Source: an uncultured Clostridia bacterium
Lineage (GTDB): Bacteria; Bacillota; Clostridia; TANB77; CAG-508
NCBI GenBank assembly: GCA_944389395.1
Contig: CALXME010000010.1
Location: 1-39,806, forward strand
Length of the DNA: 39,806 bases
Direction: 5' to 3'
Shown here piece by piece: positions 8,745 to 17,368 of the stretch (position 1 is the first letter of the stretch; every line of letters starts with the position of its first letter). A model generated the notes under the pieces. The model saw only the letters and a list, made by a program, of their open reading frames with translations, was not told the DNA's origin and searched no databases. A program made the position numbers and the translations under genes.

Positions 8745-9380
8745 TTATACTTTATTTTTATAATATTTACAATATTGTTTAAGACAACAATTGCTACATT
8801 GAGGCTTTCTAGCAATACAAGTATTTCTACCATGCCAAACAAATAAATGATTAATATCTTTTAAAGTATCTTTAGGAAAAAATTTAATTAAATCTTGTTC
8901 AATTTTTTCAGGTTCTTTTTTTGAAGAAAGTCCCATCAAATTAGAAATTCTTTTTGCATGTGTATCTACAGCAATACCTTCTGCAATACCAAAAACTTCT
9001 AATAAAATAACATTGGCACTTTTTCTTCCAACACCTGCTAAACTAGTTAATTCTTCCATTGTATGAGGAACTTCTCCATGAAAGTTCTCCAATATTTGTT
9101 TGGCACATAATTTAATATTTTTAGCTTTATTTTTATAAAATCCACAAGGATGAATTAAATTTTCTAATTCATGTATATTGATATCCACAAAATCTTGAAT
9201 GGTAGGACAACGCTTAAAAAGACTAGGTGTTGTTTTATTTACTCTTTCATCTGTACATTGAGCAGATAACATTACAGCTACTACTAATTCAAAAGGAGTA
9301 GAAAAATCCAAACTACAAGTAGCTTCAGGATAAGCTTCTTTTAAAGAATTTACAATAGAAATAGCATCATCTTTTTTCAT
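8745..9380 (-). CDS. nth: Endonuclease III (DNA glycosylase/AP lyase)
   Basis: This is a base-excision repair enzyme for oxidised pyrimidines, 211 residues, the usual length. The helix-hairpin-helix LAGVGRKSANVIL carries the catalytic Lys, and the following VDTHAKR carries the catalytic Asp. The C-terminal 4Fe-4S loop has spacing C-x6-C-x2-C-x5-C. AGGAGG lies 8 bases before the ATG. The Cys-rich mini-gene at 8554-8700 follows. Confidence 0.96.
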   Translation of the reverse strand: MKKDDAISIVNSLKEAYPEATCSLDFSTPFELVVAVMLSAQCTDERVNKTTPSLFKRCPTIQDFVDINIHELENLIHPCGFYKNKAKNIKLCAKQILENFHGEVPHTMEELTSLAGVGRKSANVILLEVFGIAEGIAVDTHAKRISNLMGLSSKKEPEKIEQDLIKFFPKDTLKDINHLFVWHGRNTCIARKPQCSNCCLKQYCKYYKNKV

Positions 9381-9524
9381 GTATATAACCTCCTATCATT
9401 ATTCTACAAAAAAATACAAGTTTCGTCAATGTGAACCTGAGATACTAAAATTAAGTTTAACATAAAAAGGAACAAATAAATAATAATTTTAATATAATAT
9501 ACAAAAAAGAAGGGAAGGGATAAA

Positions 9525-9674
9525 ATGAGAAAAATATTAAAAAAAACATTAGCAGTATGTTTAATTGGTTTAGGATTAGGAATATTATTAGTTTTATTAC
9601 TTCCCATAACAGGTTGGCTATTCATCATTGGAGTAACTGTTGTATGTGTTGGACTGCTATGGCTAGCATGTTAA
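9525..9674 (+). CDS. Small hydrophobic protein upstream of spoVM (49 aa)
   Basis: The frame begins MRKILKKTLAV and runs almost wholly hydrophobic, with a likely helical hairpin (about 9-26 and 31-48) turned at PITGW. A weak GGGAAGGGA site precedes the ATG. It ends 18 bases before spoVM, with no terminator between, so the two are probably cotranscribed and it may be a sporulation membrane protein. Not otherwise recognised. Confidence 0.6.
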   Translation: MRKILKKTLAVCLIGLGLGILLVLLLPITGWLFIIGVTVVCVGLLWLAC

Positions 9675-9692
9675 AAAAGGAGGGATACATAA

Positions 9693-9767
9693 ATGACAAT
9701 TGTAGTAAAAAAAGTTCCAAAATTTTTAAGAGGTTTTGTAAAACTAATATTTGGAATAAAAGAATAG
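9693..9767 (+). CDS. spoVM: Stage V sporulation protein M (SpoVM, 24 aa)
   Basis: SpoVM is an amphipathic peptide that recognises the convex forespore surface and anchors the SpoIVA coat basement layer. The 24-residue frame has the PKFLxG core, Pro at position 9 as in B. subtilis, and an FGIK end after a hydrophobic/basic helix. A strong AAGGAGGG lies 8 bases before the ATG. Position supports the call: in B. subtilis spoVM likewise lies beyond the prpC-prkC-cpgA-rpe cluster and converges on rpmB. Expression is expected in the mother cell, but I could not identify a convincing sigma-E box. Confidence 0.88.
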   Translation: MTIVVKKVPKFLRGFVKLIFGIKE

Positions 9768-9774
9768 ACAACAA

Positions 9775-9796
9775 AAAAAGAGCTTAAGCTCTTTTT
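9775..9796. terminator. Bidirectional terminator between spoVM and rpmB
   Basis: A perfect palindrome of AAAAAGAGCTT and its complement gives a T-run on both strands. It overlaps the last codons and stop of rpmB, serving both convergent genes. Confidence 0.8.
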
Positions 9797-9981
9797 ACTT
9801 TACCATTTTTTAAACATTTAGCACACACATGTATTCTTTTAATTTCTCCATCTATATCAGCTTTTACAGTTCTCAAATTTGGTTTCCAAGTTCTAGGATT
9901 TCTTTTACTGATGTGAGAACGTGTAATGCTAAGTTTATTTCCATGATTAATTGATTTTTCACAAATTTCACATTTTGCCAT
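9784..9981 (-). CDS. rpmB: 50S ribosomal protein L28
   Basis: Large-subunit protein of 65 residues. It is the zinc-binding form, with CEIC near the N-terminus and CAKC near the C-terminus. The central SHISKRNPRTWKPN segment is typical. The ATG at 9981 was chosen over a GTG four codons upstream because the conserved MAKC start and the AGGAGG site (10 bases away) fit better. Confidence 0.95.
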   Translation of the reverse strand: MAKCEICEKSINHGNKLSITRSHISKRNPRTWKPNLRTVKADIDGEIKRIHVCAKCLKNGKVKRA

Positions 9982-10084
9982 TTCGATTTGCACCTCCTAA
10001 TAATCATAAATAAATTGCCTATTAACAAGTTTAACACAAATAGGAAAAAAAAACAAGTATTTTTTGAAAATTCATGAAAAAGTC

Positions 10085-10112
10085 TTGAAAAATAGTAAAA
10101 ATATGGTATAAT
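10085..10112 (+). promoter_or_regulatory. Promoter for tig
   Basis: TTGAAA (10085-10090), a 16-base spacer and TATAAT (10107-10112), about 37 bases before the trigger factor start. Confidence 0.65.
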
Positions 10113-10149
10113 AAGTAAGCTATGTGAATAAAGAAAGGATTTGAAAAAA

Positions 10150-11511
10150 ATGAATTGTAAAGTAGAAAAAACAAAAAATGCAAATGAAGTAAAATTAGAA
10201 TTAACAATCGAAGCATCTAAATTTGATGAAGCCATCAAAAAAGTATACTTCAAAAGTGCTAAATATTTTAATATACCAGGATTTAGAAAAGGAAAGGCAC
10301 CAATGAATATTGTAGAAAAATATTATGGAAAAGAAATTTTCTATGAAGATGCCTTTAATGAAATAGTACCAGAAGAATTAGAAAAAGCTGTAGAAGAAAA
10401 TCATTTAGAAATTGTTAGTAGACCTGATATAGAAGTAACACAAATAGGAAAAGGACAAGACTTAATCTTCACAGCAGTAATGCAAACAAAACCAGAATTA
10501 GAATTAGGAAAATATAAAGGTATAGAAATCCAAAAAATAGAGTATAATGTAACAGATAAAGACATAGAACATGAATTAAGTCATATGCAAGAACATAATG
10601 CAAGAATAATCTCTGTAGAAGATAGACCAGTAGAAAAAGGAGATATTGCAACAATTGATTTTGAAGGCTTTGTAGATGGAAAAGCATTTGAAGGTGGAAA
10701 AGCACAAGGACATGAATTGGAAATAGGAAGCAATACATTTATTCCAGGATTTGAAGACCAAGTAATTGGAATGAAAATAGACGAAGAAAAAGATATTCAA
10801 GTAACTTTCCCAAAAGAATATTTCTCTAAAGATTTAGCTGGAAAAGATGCAATATTTAAAGTAAAAGTACATGAAATCAAGAAAAAAGAATTACCACAAC
10901 TAGATGATGAATTCGCAAAAGATGTTAGTGAATTTGATACTTTAAAAGAATTAAAAGAAAGTATTAAAGAAAAAATGCAAAAACAAAATGATGAAAAAGC
11001 AAAATATGAAATGCAAGAAGAAGCCATCAAAGTAGTATGCGAAAATGCAAAAGTAGATATCCCAAGTGGAATGATTGAAACAGAAGTAGAAAACATGTTA
11101 AAAGACATTGAACAAAGATTATCTTATCAAGGTCTAAAATTAGAACAATATCTTCAAATGGTTGGAAAAACTAAAACAGAAGTTGAAAAAGAATATGAGC
11201 CTCAAGCAATAGAAGCCATTAAATCTCGTTTAGCATTAGAAGCTGTTATTAAAGCTGAAAAAATAGAAGCATCTATTGATGAATTAGAAGAAAAACTAAA
11301 AGAAATGGCTAAAAATTATGGAAAAGAAAACGATGAAGAATTCATGAAAAATGAAAATGTAAGAAACTATATTAAAAAAGGAATAGAATCAGAAAAAGCA
11401 ATTAACTTCATTGTAGATAATGCAAAAATGAAAAAAGTAACAAAAAAAGAAGAAAAAAAGGAAGATAAAAAAGAAGAAAATAAAAAGAAAGAAAAAAAAG
11501 CAGACAAATAG
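10150..11511 (+). CDS. tig: Trigger factor
   Basis: This ribosome-bound chaperone and peptidyl-prolyl isomerase has 453 residues. The N-terminal ribosome-binding domain carries the GFRKGKAP signature at about 45-52. A FKBP-type domain occupies about 150-240 (ATIDFEGFVDGKAFEGG, then FIPGFEDQVIGM), followed by the helical C-terminal chaperone arms. The last 30 residues are almost all Lys and Glu. ATG 10150 was chosen over an in-frame TTG at 10141 that sits too near the AAAGGA site. It precedes clpP and clpX, as in many Firmicutes. Confidence 0.97.
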   Translation: MNCKVEKTKNANEVKLELTIEASKFDEAIKKVYFKSAKYFNIPGFRKGKAPMNIVEKYYGKEIFYEDAFNEIVPEELEKAVEENHLEIVSRPDIEVTQIGKGQDLIFTAVMQTKPELELGKYKGIEIQKIEYNVTDKDIEHELSHMQEHNARIISVEDRPVEKGDIATIDFEGFVDGKAFEGGKAQGHELEIGSNTFIPGFEDQVIGMKIDEEKDIQVTFPKEYFSKDLAGKDAIFKVKVHEIKKKELPQLDDEFAKDVSEFDTLKELKESIKEKMQKQNDEKAKYEMQEEAIKVVCENAKVDIPSGMIETEVENMLKDIEQRLSYQGLKLEQYLQMVGKTKTEVEKEYEPQAIEAIKSRLALEAVIKAEKIEASIDELEEKLKEMAKNYGKENDEEFMKNENVRNYIKKGIESEKAINFIVDNAKMKKVTKKEEKKEDKKEENKKKEKKADK

Positions 11512-11517
11512 AAACAA

Positions 11518-11561
11518 AAAATGGAACATAAAAGGGGCATGATTCCTATGTGTTCCATTTT
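11518..11561 (+). terminator. Terminator after tig
   Basis: The 13-base arm at 11518-11530 pairs with 11547-11561, leaving a short loop. The T-rich tail TTTTgctgTTTTT follows. Confidence 0.7.
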
Positions 11562-11590
11562 GCTGTTTTTAACAAAAATATAAAAAACAC

Positions 11591-11678
11591 TTGTATATCT
11601 ATCAAAATAATGATATATATTATAAATAGCTAACAGATATTTTAAAAACTCAAAATCTAGAAACATTTTAAAATATCT
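11591..11678 (+). promoter_or_regulatory. clpP promoter and leader hairpin
   Basis: A possible promoter is TTGTAT (11591-11596), 17 bases, then TATATA (11614-11619). Downstream is a perfect 13-bp inverted repeat, arms 11635-11647 and 11666-11678, 14 bases before the AAAGGAGG of clpP. It resembles no CtsR site. It may be a leader hairpin affecting clpP mRNA. Confidence 0.45.
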
Positions 11679-11701
11679 AAAGATAAAGGAGGAAATAAAA
11701 A

Positions 11702-12307
11702 ATGTTAGAAAGAAATAGTTTAGTACCTTATGTAATAGAACAAACAAGTAAAGGAGAAAGATCTTATGATATCTTTTCTAGATTATTAAAAGATAGAATT
11801 ATCTTTTTAGGAGAAGATGTTAACCCAACAACATCTAGTCTAGTCATTGCACAATTATTATTCTTAGAATCAGAAGACCCAGATAAAGATATCAATTTAT
11901 ATATTAATTCACCAGGAGGTTCTATCACAGATGGAATGGGAATAATTGATACTATGAATTATATAAGTTGTCCAGTTTCCACTATCTGTATAGGAATGGC
12001 AGCAAGTATGGGGGCAGCACTTTTAGCAGCAGGAGAAAAAGGAAAAAGATTTGCAACTCCAAATGCTGAGATATTAATTCATCAACCATTAATTGGCGGT
12101 GGAGGAATTTCTGGCCAAGCAACAGAAGTAAAAATTCATGCAGACCATTTAGTAAAAACAAGAGAAAAATTAAATAAATTTTTAAGTGAAAGAACAGGTC
12201 AAACAATAGAAACCATCCAAAAAGATACAGAAAGAGATAACTATATGACAGCAGAAGAAGCTTTGAAATATGGATTAATAGATGGTATTATGGACAAAAG
12301 AAAATAA
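11702..12307 (+). CDS. clpP: ATP-dependent Clp protease proteolytic subunit
   Basis: This is the self-compartmentalised serine protease that degrades proteins fed by ClpX or ClpC. It has 201 residues. The catalytic triad is visible as Ser102 (GMAASMGA), His127 ([10 protein letters not shown]) and Asp175 (KDTERD). AAAGGAGG precedes the ATG. clpX starts 25 bases later, so the two form one operon. Confidence 0.98.
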   Translation: MLERNSLVPYVIEQTSKGERSYDIFSRLLKDRIIFLGEDVNPTTSSLVIAQLLFLESEDPDKDINLYINSPGGSITDGMGIIDTMNYISCPVSTICIGMAASMGAALLAAGEKGKRFATPNAEILIHQPLIGGGGISGQATEVKIHADHLVKTREKLNKFLSERTGQTIETIQKDTERDNYMTAEEALKYGLIDGIMDKRK

Positions 12308-12332
12308 GAAATAAATAAGAGGAGAATGAAGA

Positions 12333-13658
12333 ATGGCGAAAAATGATGTACCAAAAAGTGTAAGATGCTCTTTTTGTGGAAAAGCACAGGAAAATGTTAG
12401 AAAAATAGTAGCAGGACCTGGTGTATATATTTGTGACGAATGTGTTGATTTATGTGAAAGTATTATTGAAGCTGAATTATATGATGATGAAAAGGCAGGA
12501 TATACTTTAAATGAACTAAATAATATTCCAAGTCCAAAAGAAATAAAGCAAGTACTAGATGACTATGTTATTGGTCAAGAAGAAGCTAAAAAAACATTGT
12601 CAGTAGCAGTATATAATCATTATAAAAGAATTGCACATGAAGAAAATGCAAATAAAGAAGATGTAGAAATTCAAAAAAGTAATATATTATTATTAGGACC
12701 TACAGGATGTGGAAAAACTTTACTTGCAAAAACACTAGCAAAAATCTTAAATGTACCATTTGCAATCGCTGATGCAACAACATTAACAGAAGCAGGATAT
12801 GTAGGAGAAGATGTAGAAAACATCTTATTAAAACTAATCCAAGCAGCAGATGGAGATATTCCAAAGGCAGAAAAAGGTATTATTTATATTGATGAAATAG
12901 ATAAGATTACAAGAAAATCTGAAAATCCATCTATCACAAGAGATGTTAGTGGAGAAGGAGTACAACAAGCACTTTTAAAAATAATAGAGGGAACTATTGC
13001 TTCTGTACCACCACAAGGTGGAAGAAAACATCCTAATCAAGAATTATTACAAATCAACACAGAAAACATTTTAATTATTTGTGGTGGAGCTTTTGAAGGA
13101 TTAGAAAATATTATTAAAGCTCGAACTGGTAAAAAATCAATTGGATTTGGTTCTAAAATAGAAAGCCAAAAAGAAATTAGTAAATATGAAATTTTTCAAG
13201 AATTATTGCCACAAGACTTACTAAAATTTGGATTAATTCCTGAATTTATAGGAAGACTGCCAATTGTTGCAACTCTTAGAGATTTAGATAAACAAGCTCT
13301 AATGAAAATATTGGTAGAACCAAAAAATGCCTTAGTAAAACAATATCAAAAGCTATTTGAAATAGATGGAGTGGAACTCATTTTTGAACAAGAAGCATTA
13401 GAAGCAATTGTAGAAAAAGCAATAGAAAGAAAAACTGGTGCAAGAGGACTTCGTTCCATTATTGAAGAAATTATGAGAGATATTATGTTTGAAATACCAT
13501 CTAATCCAAATATAGAAAAATGCATTATTACTAGAGCGACTGTTTTAGACAATGCAGGTCCTAAAATTGAAGAGGGGCAAAATAAAGAACTACGCAAACC
13601 TATTGTTAAAAAGAAAAGACAAGTACCAGATAGCAATAATGAAAAAGAAACAGCTTAA
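12333..13658 (+). CDS. clpX: ClpX ATP-dependent unfoldase
   Basis: This AAA+ unfoldase of 441 residues feeds ClpP, including tmRNA-tagged proteins (ssrA is at 21536). The zinc-binding domain has Cys12, Cys15, Cys34 and Cys37. Also visible are the Walker A GPTGCGKT at about 118-125, the pore loop GYVGED, Walker B YIDEID, the RKH loop in GGRKHPN and the sensor-2 GARGLRS segment. An IGFGS segment near 270 fits the ClpP-binding loop. Confidence 0.98.
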   Translation: MAKNDVPKSVRCSFCGKAQENVRKIVAGPGVYICDECVDLCESIIEAELYDDEKAGYTLNELNNIPSPKEIKQVLDDYVIGQEEAKKTLSVAVYNHYKRIAHEENANKEDVEIQKSNILLLGPTGCGKTLLAKTLAKILNVPFAIADATTLTEAGYVGEDVENILLKLIQAADGDIPKAEKGIIYIDEIDKITRKSENPSITRDVSGEGVQQALLKIIEGTIASVPPQGGRKHPNQELLQINTENILIICGGAFEGLENIIKARTGKKSIGFGSKIESQKEISKYEIFQELLPQDLLKFGLIPEFIGRLPIVATLRDLDKQALMKILVEPKNALVKQYQKLFEIDGVELIFEQEALEAIVEKAIERKTGARGLRSIIEEIMRDIMFEIPSNPNIEKCIITRATVLDNAGPKIEEGQNKELRKPIVKKKRQVPDSNNEKETA

Positions 13659-13669
13659 ACAAAAATTAG

Positions 13670-13703
13670 AAAAGGAGGACCTAAATTAAGGAACCTCTTT
13701 TTT
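13670..13703 (+). terminator. Terminator after clpX
   Basis: AAAAGGAGG (13670-13678) pairs with CCTCTTTTT (13694-13702) with one G-T pair, followed by the end of a T-run. Confidence 0.6.
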
Positions 13704-13728
13704 AAATAAATCAAAAAAGGTGATAAAA

Positions 13729-14847
13729 ATGAAAGATATAAGAATAGAAAAATTAGCGAAACAATTACTAGAATATTCCGTAAAATTACAAAGAAACGAA
13801 AAAATATTAATTGAAATGATAGGAAAAGATGGAATTCCCTTAGGAAAAGAATTAATAAAAAAGGCAGAAGAGATAGGAGCTAAACCATTTTTCAATATCA
13901 TAGATGATAGTATTTTAAGAACCATGTTAGAAAATGCCAATAAAGAACAAATTGAAATTTATGCCAAACATGATTTACAAAGAATGAAAGATGTAGATGC
14001 CTATATTGGAATAAGAGCAACCTCTAATACATCAGAATTAAGTGGTATATCAAAAGAAAATCTAGAGTTATATAATACTTACTATACAGTACCAGTTCAT
14101 TTCGAAGAAAGAGTGAAACATACAAAATGGTGTATTTTAAGATATCCCAATAGTTCTATGGCACAAATGAGTGGAATGAATACAGAAGAATTTGAAGATT
14201 TTTATTTTAAAGTATGTACTTTAGATTATGCCAAAATGTCAAAAGCAATGGATGCTCTAGTAGAGTTAATGAATAAAACAGATGAAGTACATATTTTAGG
14301 ATCTAATACAGATTTAAAATTTAGTATTAAAGGAATTCCAGCACAAAAATATATAGGAACTTTTAATATCCCAGATGGAGAGGTAGCATCTTGTCCAGTT
14401 AAAGATAGTGTAAATGGATATATTACCTATAATGCAGAAACAAAATATCAAGGAAATACATTTCATGATATTAGATTAGAATTTAAAGATGGAAAAATTA
14501 TAAAAGCTACCTCTAATCATACAGAAAGACTAAATGAAATATTAGATACAGATGAAGGAGCAAGATATATTGGAGAATTTGCCTTTGGACTAAATCCTTA
14601 TGTGACAAAAGCGATAGGTGATACTTTATTTGATGAAAAAATAAGAGGGAGTTTTCATTTTACACCAGGAGATAGTTTAGAAGAAAGTGATAATGGAAAT
14701 AGGTCAGCTATCCATTGGGATATTGTGCAAATACAAACACCTGAATATGGGGGAGGAGAAATCTATTTTGATGGTGTACTAATCAGAAAAGATGGAAAAT
14801 TCGTATTACCAGAATTACAAGCTCTTAATCCAGAAAATTTAATATAG
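13729..14847 (+). CDS. M29 family metallo-aminopeptidase
   Basis: This cytoplasmic, probably dimeric, metal-dependent aminopeptidase (aminopeptidase T/PepS type) has 372 residues. M29 features are NIPDGEVASCPVKDSVNG at about 220-237 with a metal-ligand Glu, GEFAFGLNP, and the C-terminal HFTPGDSLEES...NRSAIHWD segment with ligand His/Asp residues. The ATG at 13729 lies 4 bases after AGGTGAT and was preferred to a GTG at 13720. The exact substrate is not visible. Confidence 0.92.
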   Translation: MKDIRIEKLAKQLLEYSVKLQRNEKILIEMIGKDGIPLGKELIKKAEEIGAKPFFNIIDDSILRTMLENANKEQIEIYAKHDLQRMKDVDAYIGIRATSNTSELSGISKENLELYNTYYTVPVHFEERVKHTKWCILRYPNSSMAQMSGMNTEEFEDFYFKVCTLDYAKMSKAMDALVELMNKTDEVHILGSNTDLKFSIKGIPAQKYIGTFNIPDGEVASCPVKDSVNGYITYNAETKYQGNTFHDIRLEFKDGKIIKATSNHTERLNEILDTDEGARYIGEFAFGLNPYVTKAIGDTLFDEKIRGSFHFTPGDSLEESDNGNRSAIHWDIVQIQTPEYGGGEIYFDGVLIRKDGKFVLPELQALNPENLI

Positions 14848-14907
14848 AAAAAAGCCACATATAACGATAAAACTATATTATAGATAACATAAAAGGAAAC
14901 GATATCA

Positions 14908-14986
14908 TTGACGTATCAATAAAAACAGTATATAATATTAACATAAATTAGTTGCTTGTTCTCCCTAAACTAAAAACAACTAATTT
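14908..14986 (+). promoter_or_regulatory. Strong promoter and 5' leader hairpin of the 15014 gene
   Basis: TTGACG (14908-14913), 17 bases, TATAAT (14931-14936) is close to a perfect sigma-A promoter. The leader contains a perfect 10-bp inverted repeat, arms 14945-14954 and 14977-14986. Its loop carries TTCTCC (14959-14964), complementary to GGAGAA in the ribosome binding site at 15003-15008. This could control translation. Confidence 0.7.
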
Positions 14987-15013
14987 AAATAAAAAAACAA
15001 AAGGAGAATAGAC

Positions 15014-15409
15014 ATGAAAAGAGAGCAAGTTGTAAAGTTTTTAGTGAAAACAATCGAGGAAATGAAAAAAGAACACGTGGCAGACCTGATGAGGGCAAAC
15101 CGGCTAGAAGAGCTGGAAGCGATTGCCGAAACTATCGATTTGTCTAAAATGGATGATTATATCCATCAAGAAAACTTGGAATTACGGCTGGATGAAATAC
15201 CAGAAGATAGTTTACTAGAAACGGCATTTATACTGTGTAAAAGTAAAAGCTGCGATGAAAATATTTTTGAAGATTGGGAAATTTTTCAAGAAGCTCTGGA
15301 CAGTTCGGGGAAATCTTTGGAATATCATATTGCAGAGATAATGGACTGTTTCAGTTTATGCTGTATATCTGTGGAAGAGCTTATTGACATTGCCGAGCAG
15401 GAAGATTAA
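15014..15409 (+). CDS. Unknown acidic protein with foreign codon usage (131 aa)
   Basis: I do not recognise this protein. It is soluble, mostly helical-looking and rich in Glu and Asp, with five Cys. Codon choice differs sharply from the neighbours: CTG, GCG, GCC, CGG, GAG and GGG occur here but are rare elsewhere. This points to recent transfer. It has its own near-consensus promoter (14908-14936) and terminator (15434-15465), so it forms a self-contained cassette between the M29 peptidase and ldhA. It holds two in-frame CGG codons (15101-15103 and 15185-15187, residues 30 and 58), the only ones I found read as arginine. If CGG shifts the frame +1 in this cell, translation would end at TAG just after residue 30. 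Confidence 0.8.
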   Translation: MKREQVVKFLVKTIEEMKKEHVADLMRANRLEELEAIAETIDLSKMDDYIHQENLELRLDEIPEDSLLETAFILCKSKSCDENIFEDWEIFQEALDSSGKSLEYHIAEIMDCFSLCCISVEELIDIAEQED

Positions 15410-15433
15410 AAAGAATTAAAGGGGAGAACAAAA

Positions 15434-15465
15434 AACAACAGCGAGCAAATGGCTGTTGTTTTTTT
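15434..15465 (+). terminator. Terminator of the 15014 gene
   Basis: AACAACAGC (15434-15442) pairs with GCTGTTGTT (15452-15460), followed by TTTTT. Confidence 0.85.
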
Positions 15466-15548
15466 ATATAATAAAAGAAAATCTAATAAATATACAAAAT
15501 TCAAAAAAAGCAAAATTTCAATAGCATAAGAAAAATAAAATAGAAACA

Positions 15549-15577
15549 TAGACAACAGAAATAAAAAGTGTTAAAAT
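15549..15577 (+). promoter_or_regulatory. Possible ldhA promoter
   Basis: TAGACA (15549-15554), a 17-base spacer and TAAAAT (15572-15577), 32 bases before the ldhA start. Confidence 0.45.
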
Positions 15578-15609
15578 AGCAAGTGGAAAAATATGAGGAG
15601 GGATTCACA

Positions 15610-16599
15610 ATGATAAAAATAGCTTTTTTTGACACAAAAGAATATGATAAAAAAATATTTAATCAATATAATAAAGATTATGGATATGACATAACCTATT
15701 TTGAAACAACTCTAAATGCAGAAACAGCACCATTAACAAAAGGATTTGACGCAGTATGTGTATTTGTACATGATAAAGTAGATAAAAAAACACTAAAAAT
15801 CTTAAAAGAAAATGAAATAAAATTAATAGCACTAAGATGTGCAGGATTTAACAATGTAGATTTAGAAAATAAAGGAGATATACGTGTTGTAAGAGTACCA
15901 CAATATTCTCCATATGCAGTTGCAGAACACGCAGTGGCATTATTACTAAATATCACTAGAAAATTATACAAATCTTATCAACGTACTAGAAAATATAACT
16001 TTACATTAGATGGACTATTAGGTTTTGATATTCATGGAAAAACAGTAGGAGTTATTGGAACTGGAAAAATAGGAAAAGTATTTATCAAAATCATGAATGG
16101 ATTTGGAGCAAATGTTATTGCTTATGATGTCTACCCAGATGAAAAGGCTAGTCAAGAATTAGGATTTAAATATGTAGACTTAGATGAATTATATGCAAAA
16201 TCTGATATTATCTCATTACACTGTCCATTAACACCAGAAACAGAAAAAATCATAAACTCACAAAGCATCAAAAAAATGAAAAAAGGTGTTATCCTAATTA
16301 ATTGTAGTAGAGGAAAATTAATTGATACAAAGAGCCTAATCAAAGAAATGGAAACAGGAAAAATAGGTGGTGTAGGATTAGATGTATATGAAGATGAAGA
16401 TGAATTTTTCCTTAGAGACATGTCAAATTCTTATAAAAGAGATAATAACTTATCTATCTTATTATCTATGCCAAATTTAATTATTACATCACATCAAGCA
16501 TTTTTCACTTCAGAAGCATTAAATAAAATTGCAAGTGATACTTGTAAAAATATACAACAAATATTTAATAACGAAGAATGTGAAAATGAATTAAAATAA
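15610..16599 (+). CDS. ldhA: D-lactate dehydrogenase (D-2-hydroxyacid dehydrogenase)
   Basis: This enzyme reduces pyruvate to D-lactate with NADH in fermentation. It has 329 residues, as in the D-LDH branch of the family. Visible are RCAGFNNVD near residue 77, the NAD-binding GVIGTGKIGKVF followed by AYD, HCPLTPET, the catalytic Arg in INCSRGK, Glu in DVYEDE, and the catalytic His in SHQAFFT. ATG 15610 follows GAGGAGGG at 7 bases; an upstream in-frame GTG (15583) was rejected. It has its own promoter and terminator. Other 2-hydroxyacid dehydrogenases remain possible but less likely. Confidence 0.9.
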   Translation: MIKIAFFDTKEYDKKIFNQYNKDYGYDITYFETTLNAETAPLTKGFDAVCVFVHDKVDKKTLKILKENEIKLIALRCAGFNNVDLENKGDIRVVRVPQYSPYAVAEHAVALLLNITRKLYKSYQRTRKYNFTLDGLLGFDIHGKTVGVIGTGKIGKVFIKIMNGFGANVIAYDVYPDEKASQELGFKYVDLDELYAKSDIISLHCPLTPETEKIINSQSIKKMKKGVILINCSRGKLIDTKSLIKEMETGKIGGVGLDVYEDEDEFFLRDMSNSYKRDNNLSILLSMPNLIITSHQAFFTSEALNKIASDTCKNIQQIFNNEECENELK

Positions 16600-16604
16600 A
16601 AAAT

Positions 16605-16637
16605 AAAAAGCAAGAAATTTTAAGTTTCTTGCTTTTT
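16605..16637. terminator. Bidirectional terminator between ldhA and the M14 gene
   Basis: Perfect 13-bp arms (16605-16617 and 16625-16637) with T-runs on both strands. It overlaps the M14 stop codon. Confidence 0.85.
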
Positions 16638-17097
16638 ATAAAACAGCCCCTAAAACTAAGATACCAAGATTATCCTGATAAATCTCATCAAACTGAGATA
16701 TAGCCAAAGGATTTACGCCAATACCTGCTTCAATAGTATATCCAGGTTTATTGTAATTTTGAATAAACCAATCTTTAAAACCTGCAAAACTAGAATTATA
16801 AGGAGTCTGAGCTAATTGATATCCACTAACATTAGCAAGCTCAGTTCCAATTTCAAAACTTTGTGGAGGATTATAATTTTGGAATTGCCAATAAATTTCT
16901 TGCCCTTGAGTATGAAAAGCAATTACTAATCTAAAATCATGCATTAATGTAAAATCATAAATAGCCAAAGCTTCAGGTTCAGTTAAAGGACCAAATCCTA
17001 CAAAATCACGTGGGGCAGGAGAGGTAAAACCTTGAGAATATTTAATATCTCTAGCATTTTCCCAACCAGCAGGAAATTGTAAATTTAAATCCACACC
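16636..17097 (-). pseudogene. M14 zinc carboxypeptidase, C-terminal part (downstream of inserted element)
   Basis: These 150-odd codons are the C-terminal half of the peptidase whose N-terminal half is at 20939-21406. They contain the conserved GVDLNLQFPAGWENA segment, the third zinc-ligand His in IAFHTQGQE and the catalytic Glu in YTIEAGIG. The frame stays open a little into the element (to 17130), but those residues are element sequence. Joining at the shared 11-bp core restores the codons for NGVDLNLQ in phase. The family includes gamma-D-glutamyl-diaminopimelate peptidases that act on cell wall or spore peptides; the true substrate is unknown. Confidence 0.9.
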
Positions 17098-17121
17098 TGT
17101 GGATTTTAAAATATACCAACC
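17087..17121. other. Left attachment site of the inserted element
   Basis: The core AAATCCACACC (17087-17097) is repeated directly at 20939-20949. The arm inside the element (17098-17121) is the mirror image of the inner arm at the right end. The gene-side sequence is M14 coding sequence. The likely crossover dinucleotide is CC at 17096-17097. Confidence 0.85.
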
Positions 17122-17217
17122 AAGAAACAATAAAGTAATTATACATATACAGGGGATTTTAAATTAATCTGAGTATTTTGCTTTGCATGTTTAATTTTAT
17201 ACAAAAATTATAAAAAT

Positions 17218-17252
17218 AGCTTCACTTTTACTATGAAAAGTGGGCTTTTTTT
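17218..17252. terminator. Terminator near the left end of the element
   Basis: AGC-tt-CACTTTT pairs with AAAAGTG-g-GCT around an ACTATG loop, followed by seven T. No plus-strand gene lies between it and the ldhA terminator. In the excised circle it would stop transcripts from the gene at 20168-20915 running through attP. Confidence 0.7.
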
Positions 17253-17368
17253 AGAAACGATTAGTACTATTTCCAAACACAATTGTTTTAAGTGTCATAA
17301 CAAGCCATTATCCTTAATAGTCTGTATTAGAATATTTTAATTGAAAACTATTAGGAGATGATGCGAGT

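Noticed and set aside
11591..11678. CtsR heat-shock operator before clpP
   Set aside because: The inverted repeat is AT-only at its core and does not match the GGTCAAA direct repeats of CtsR.
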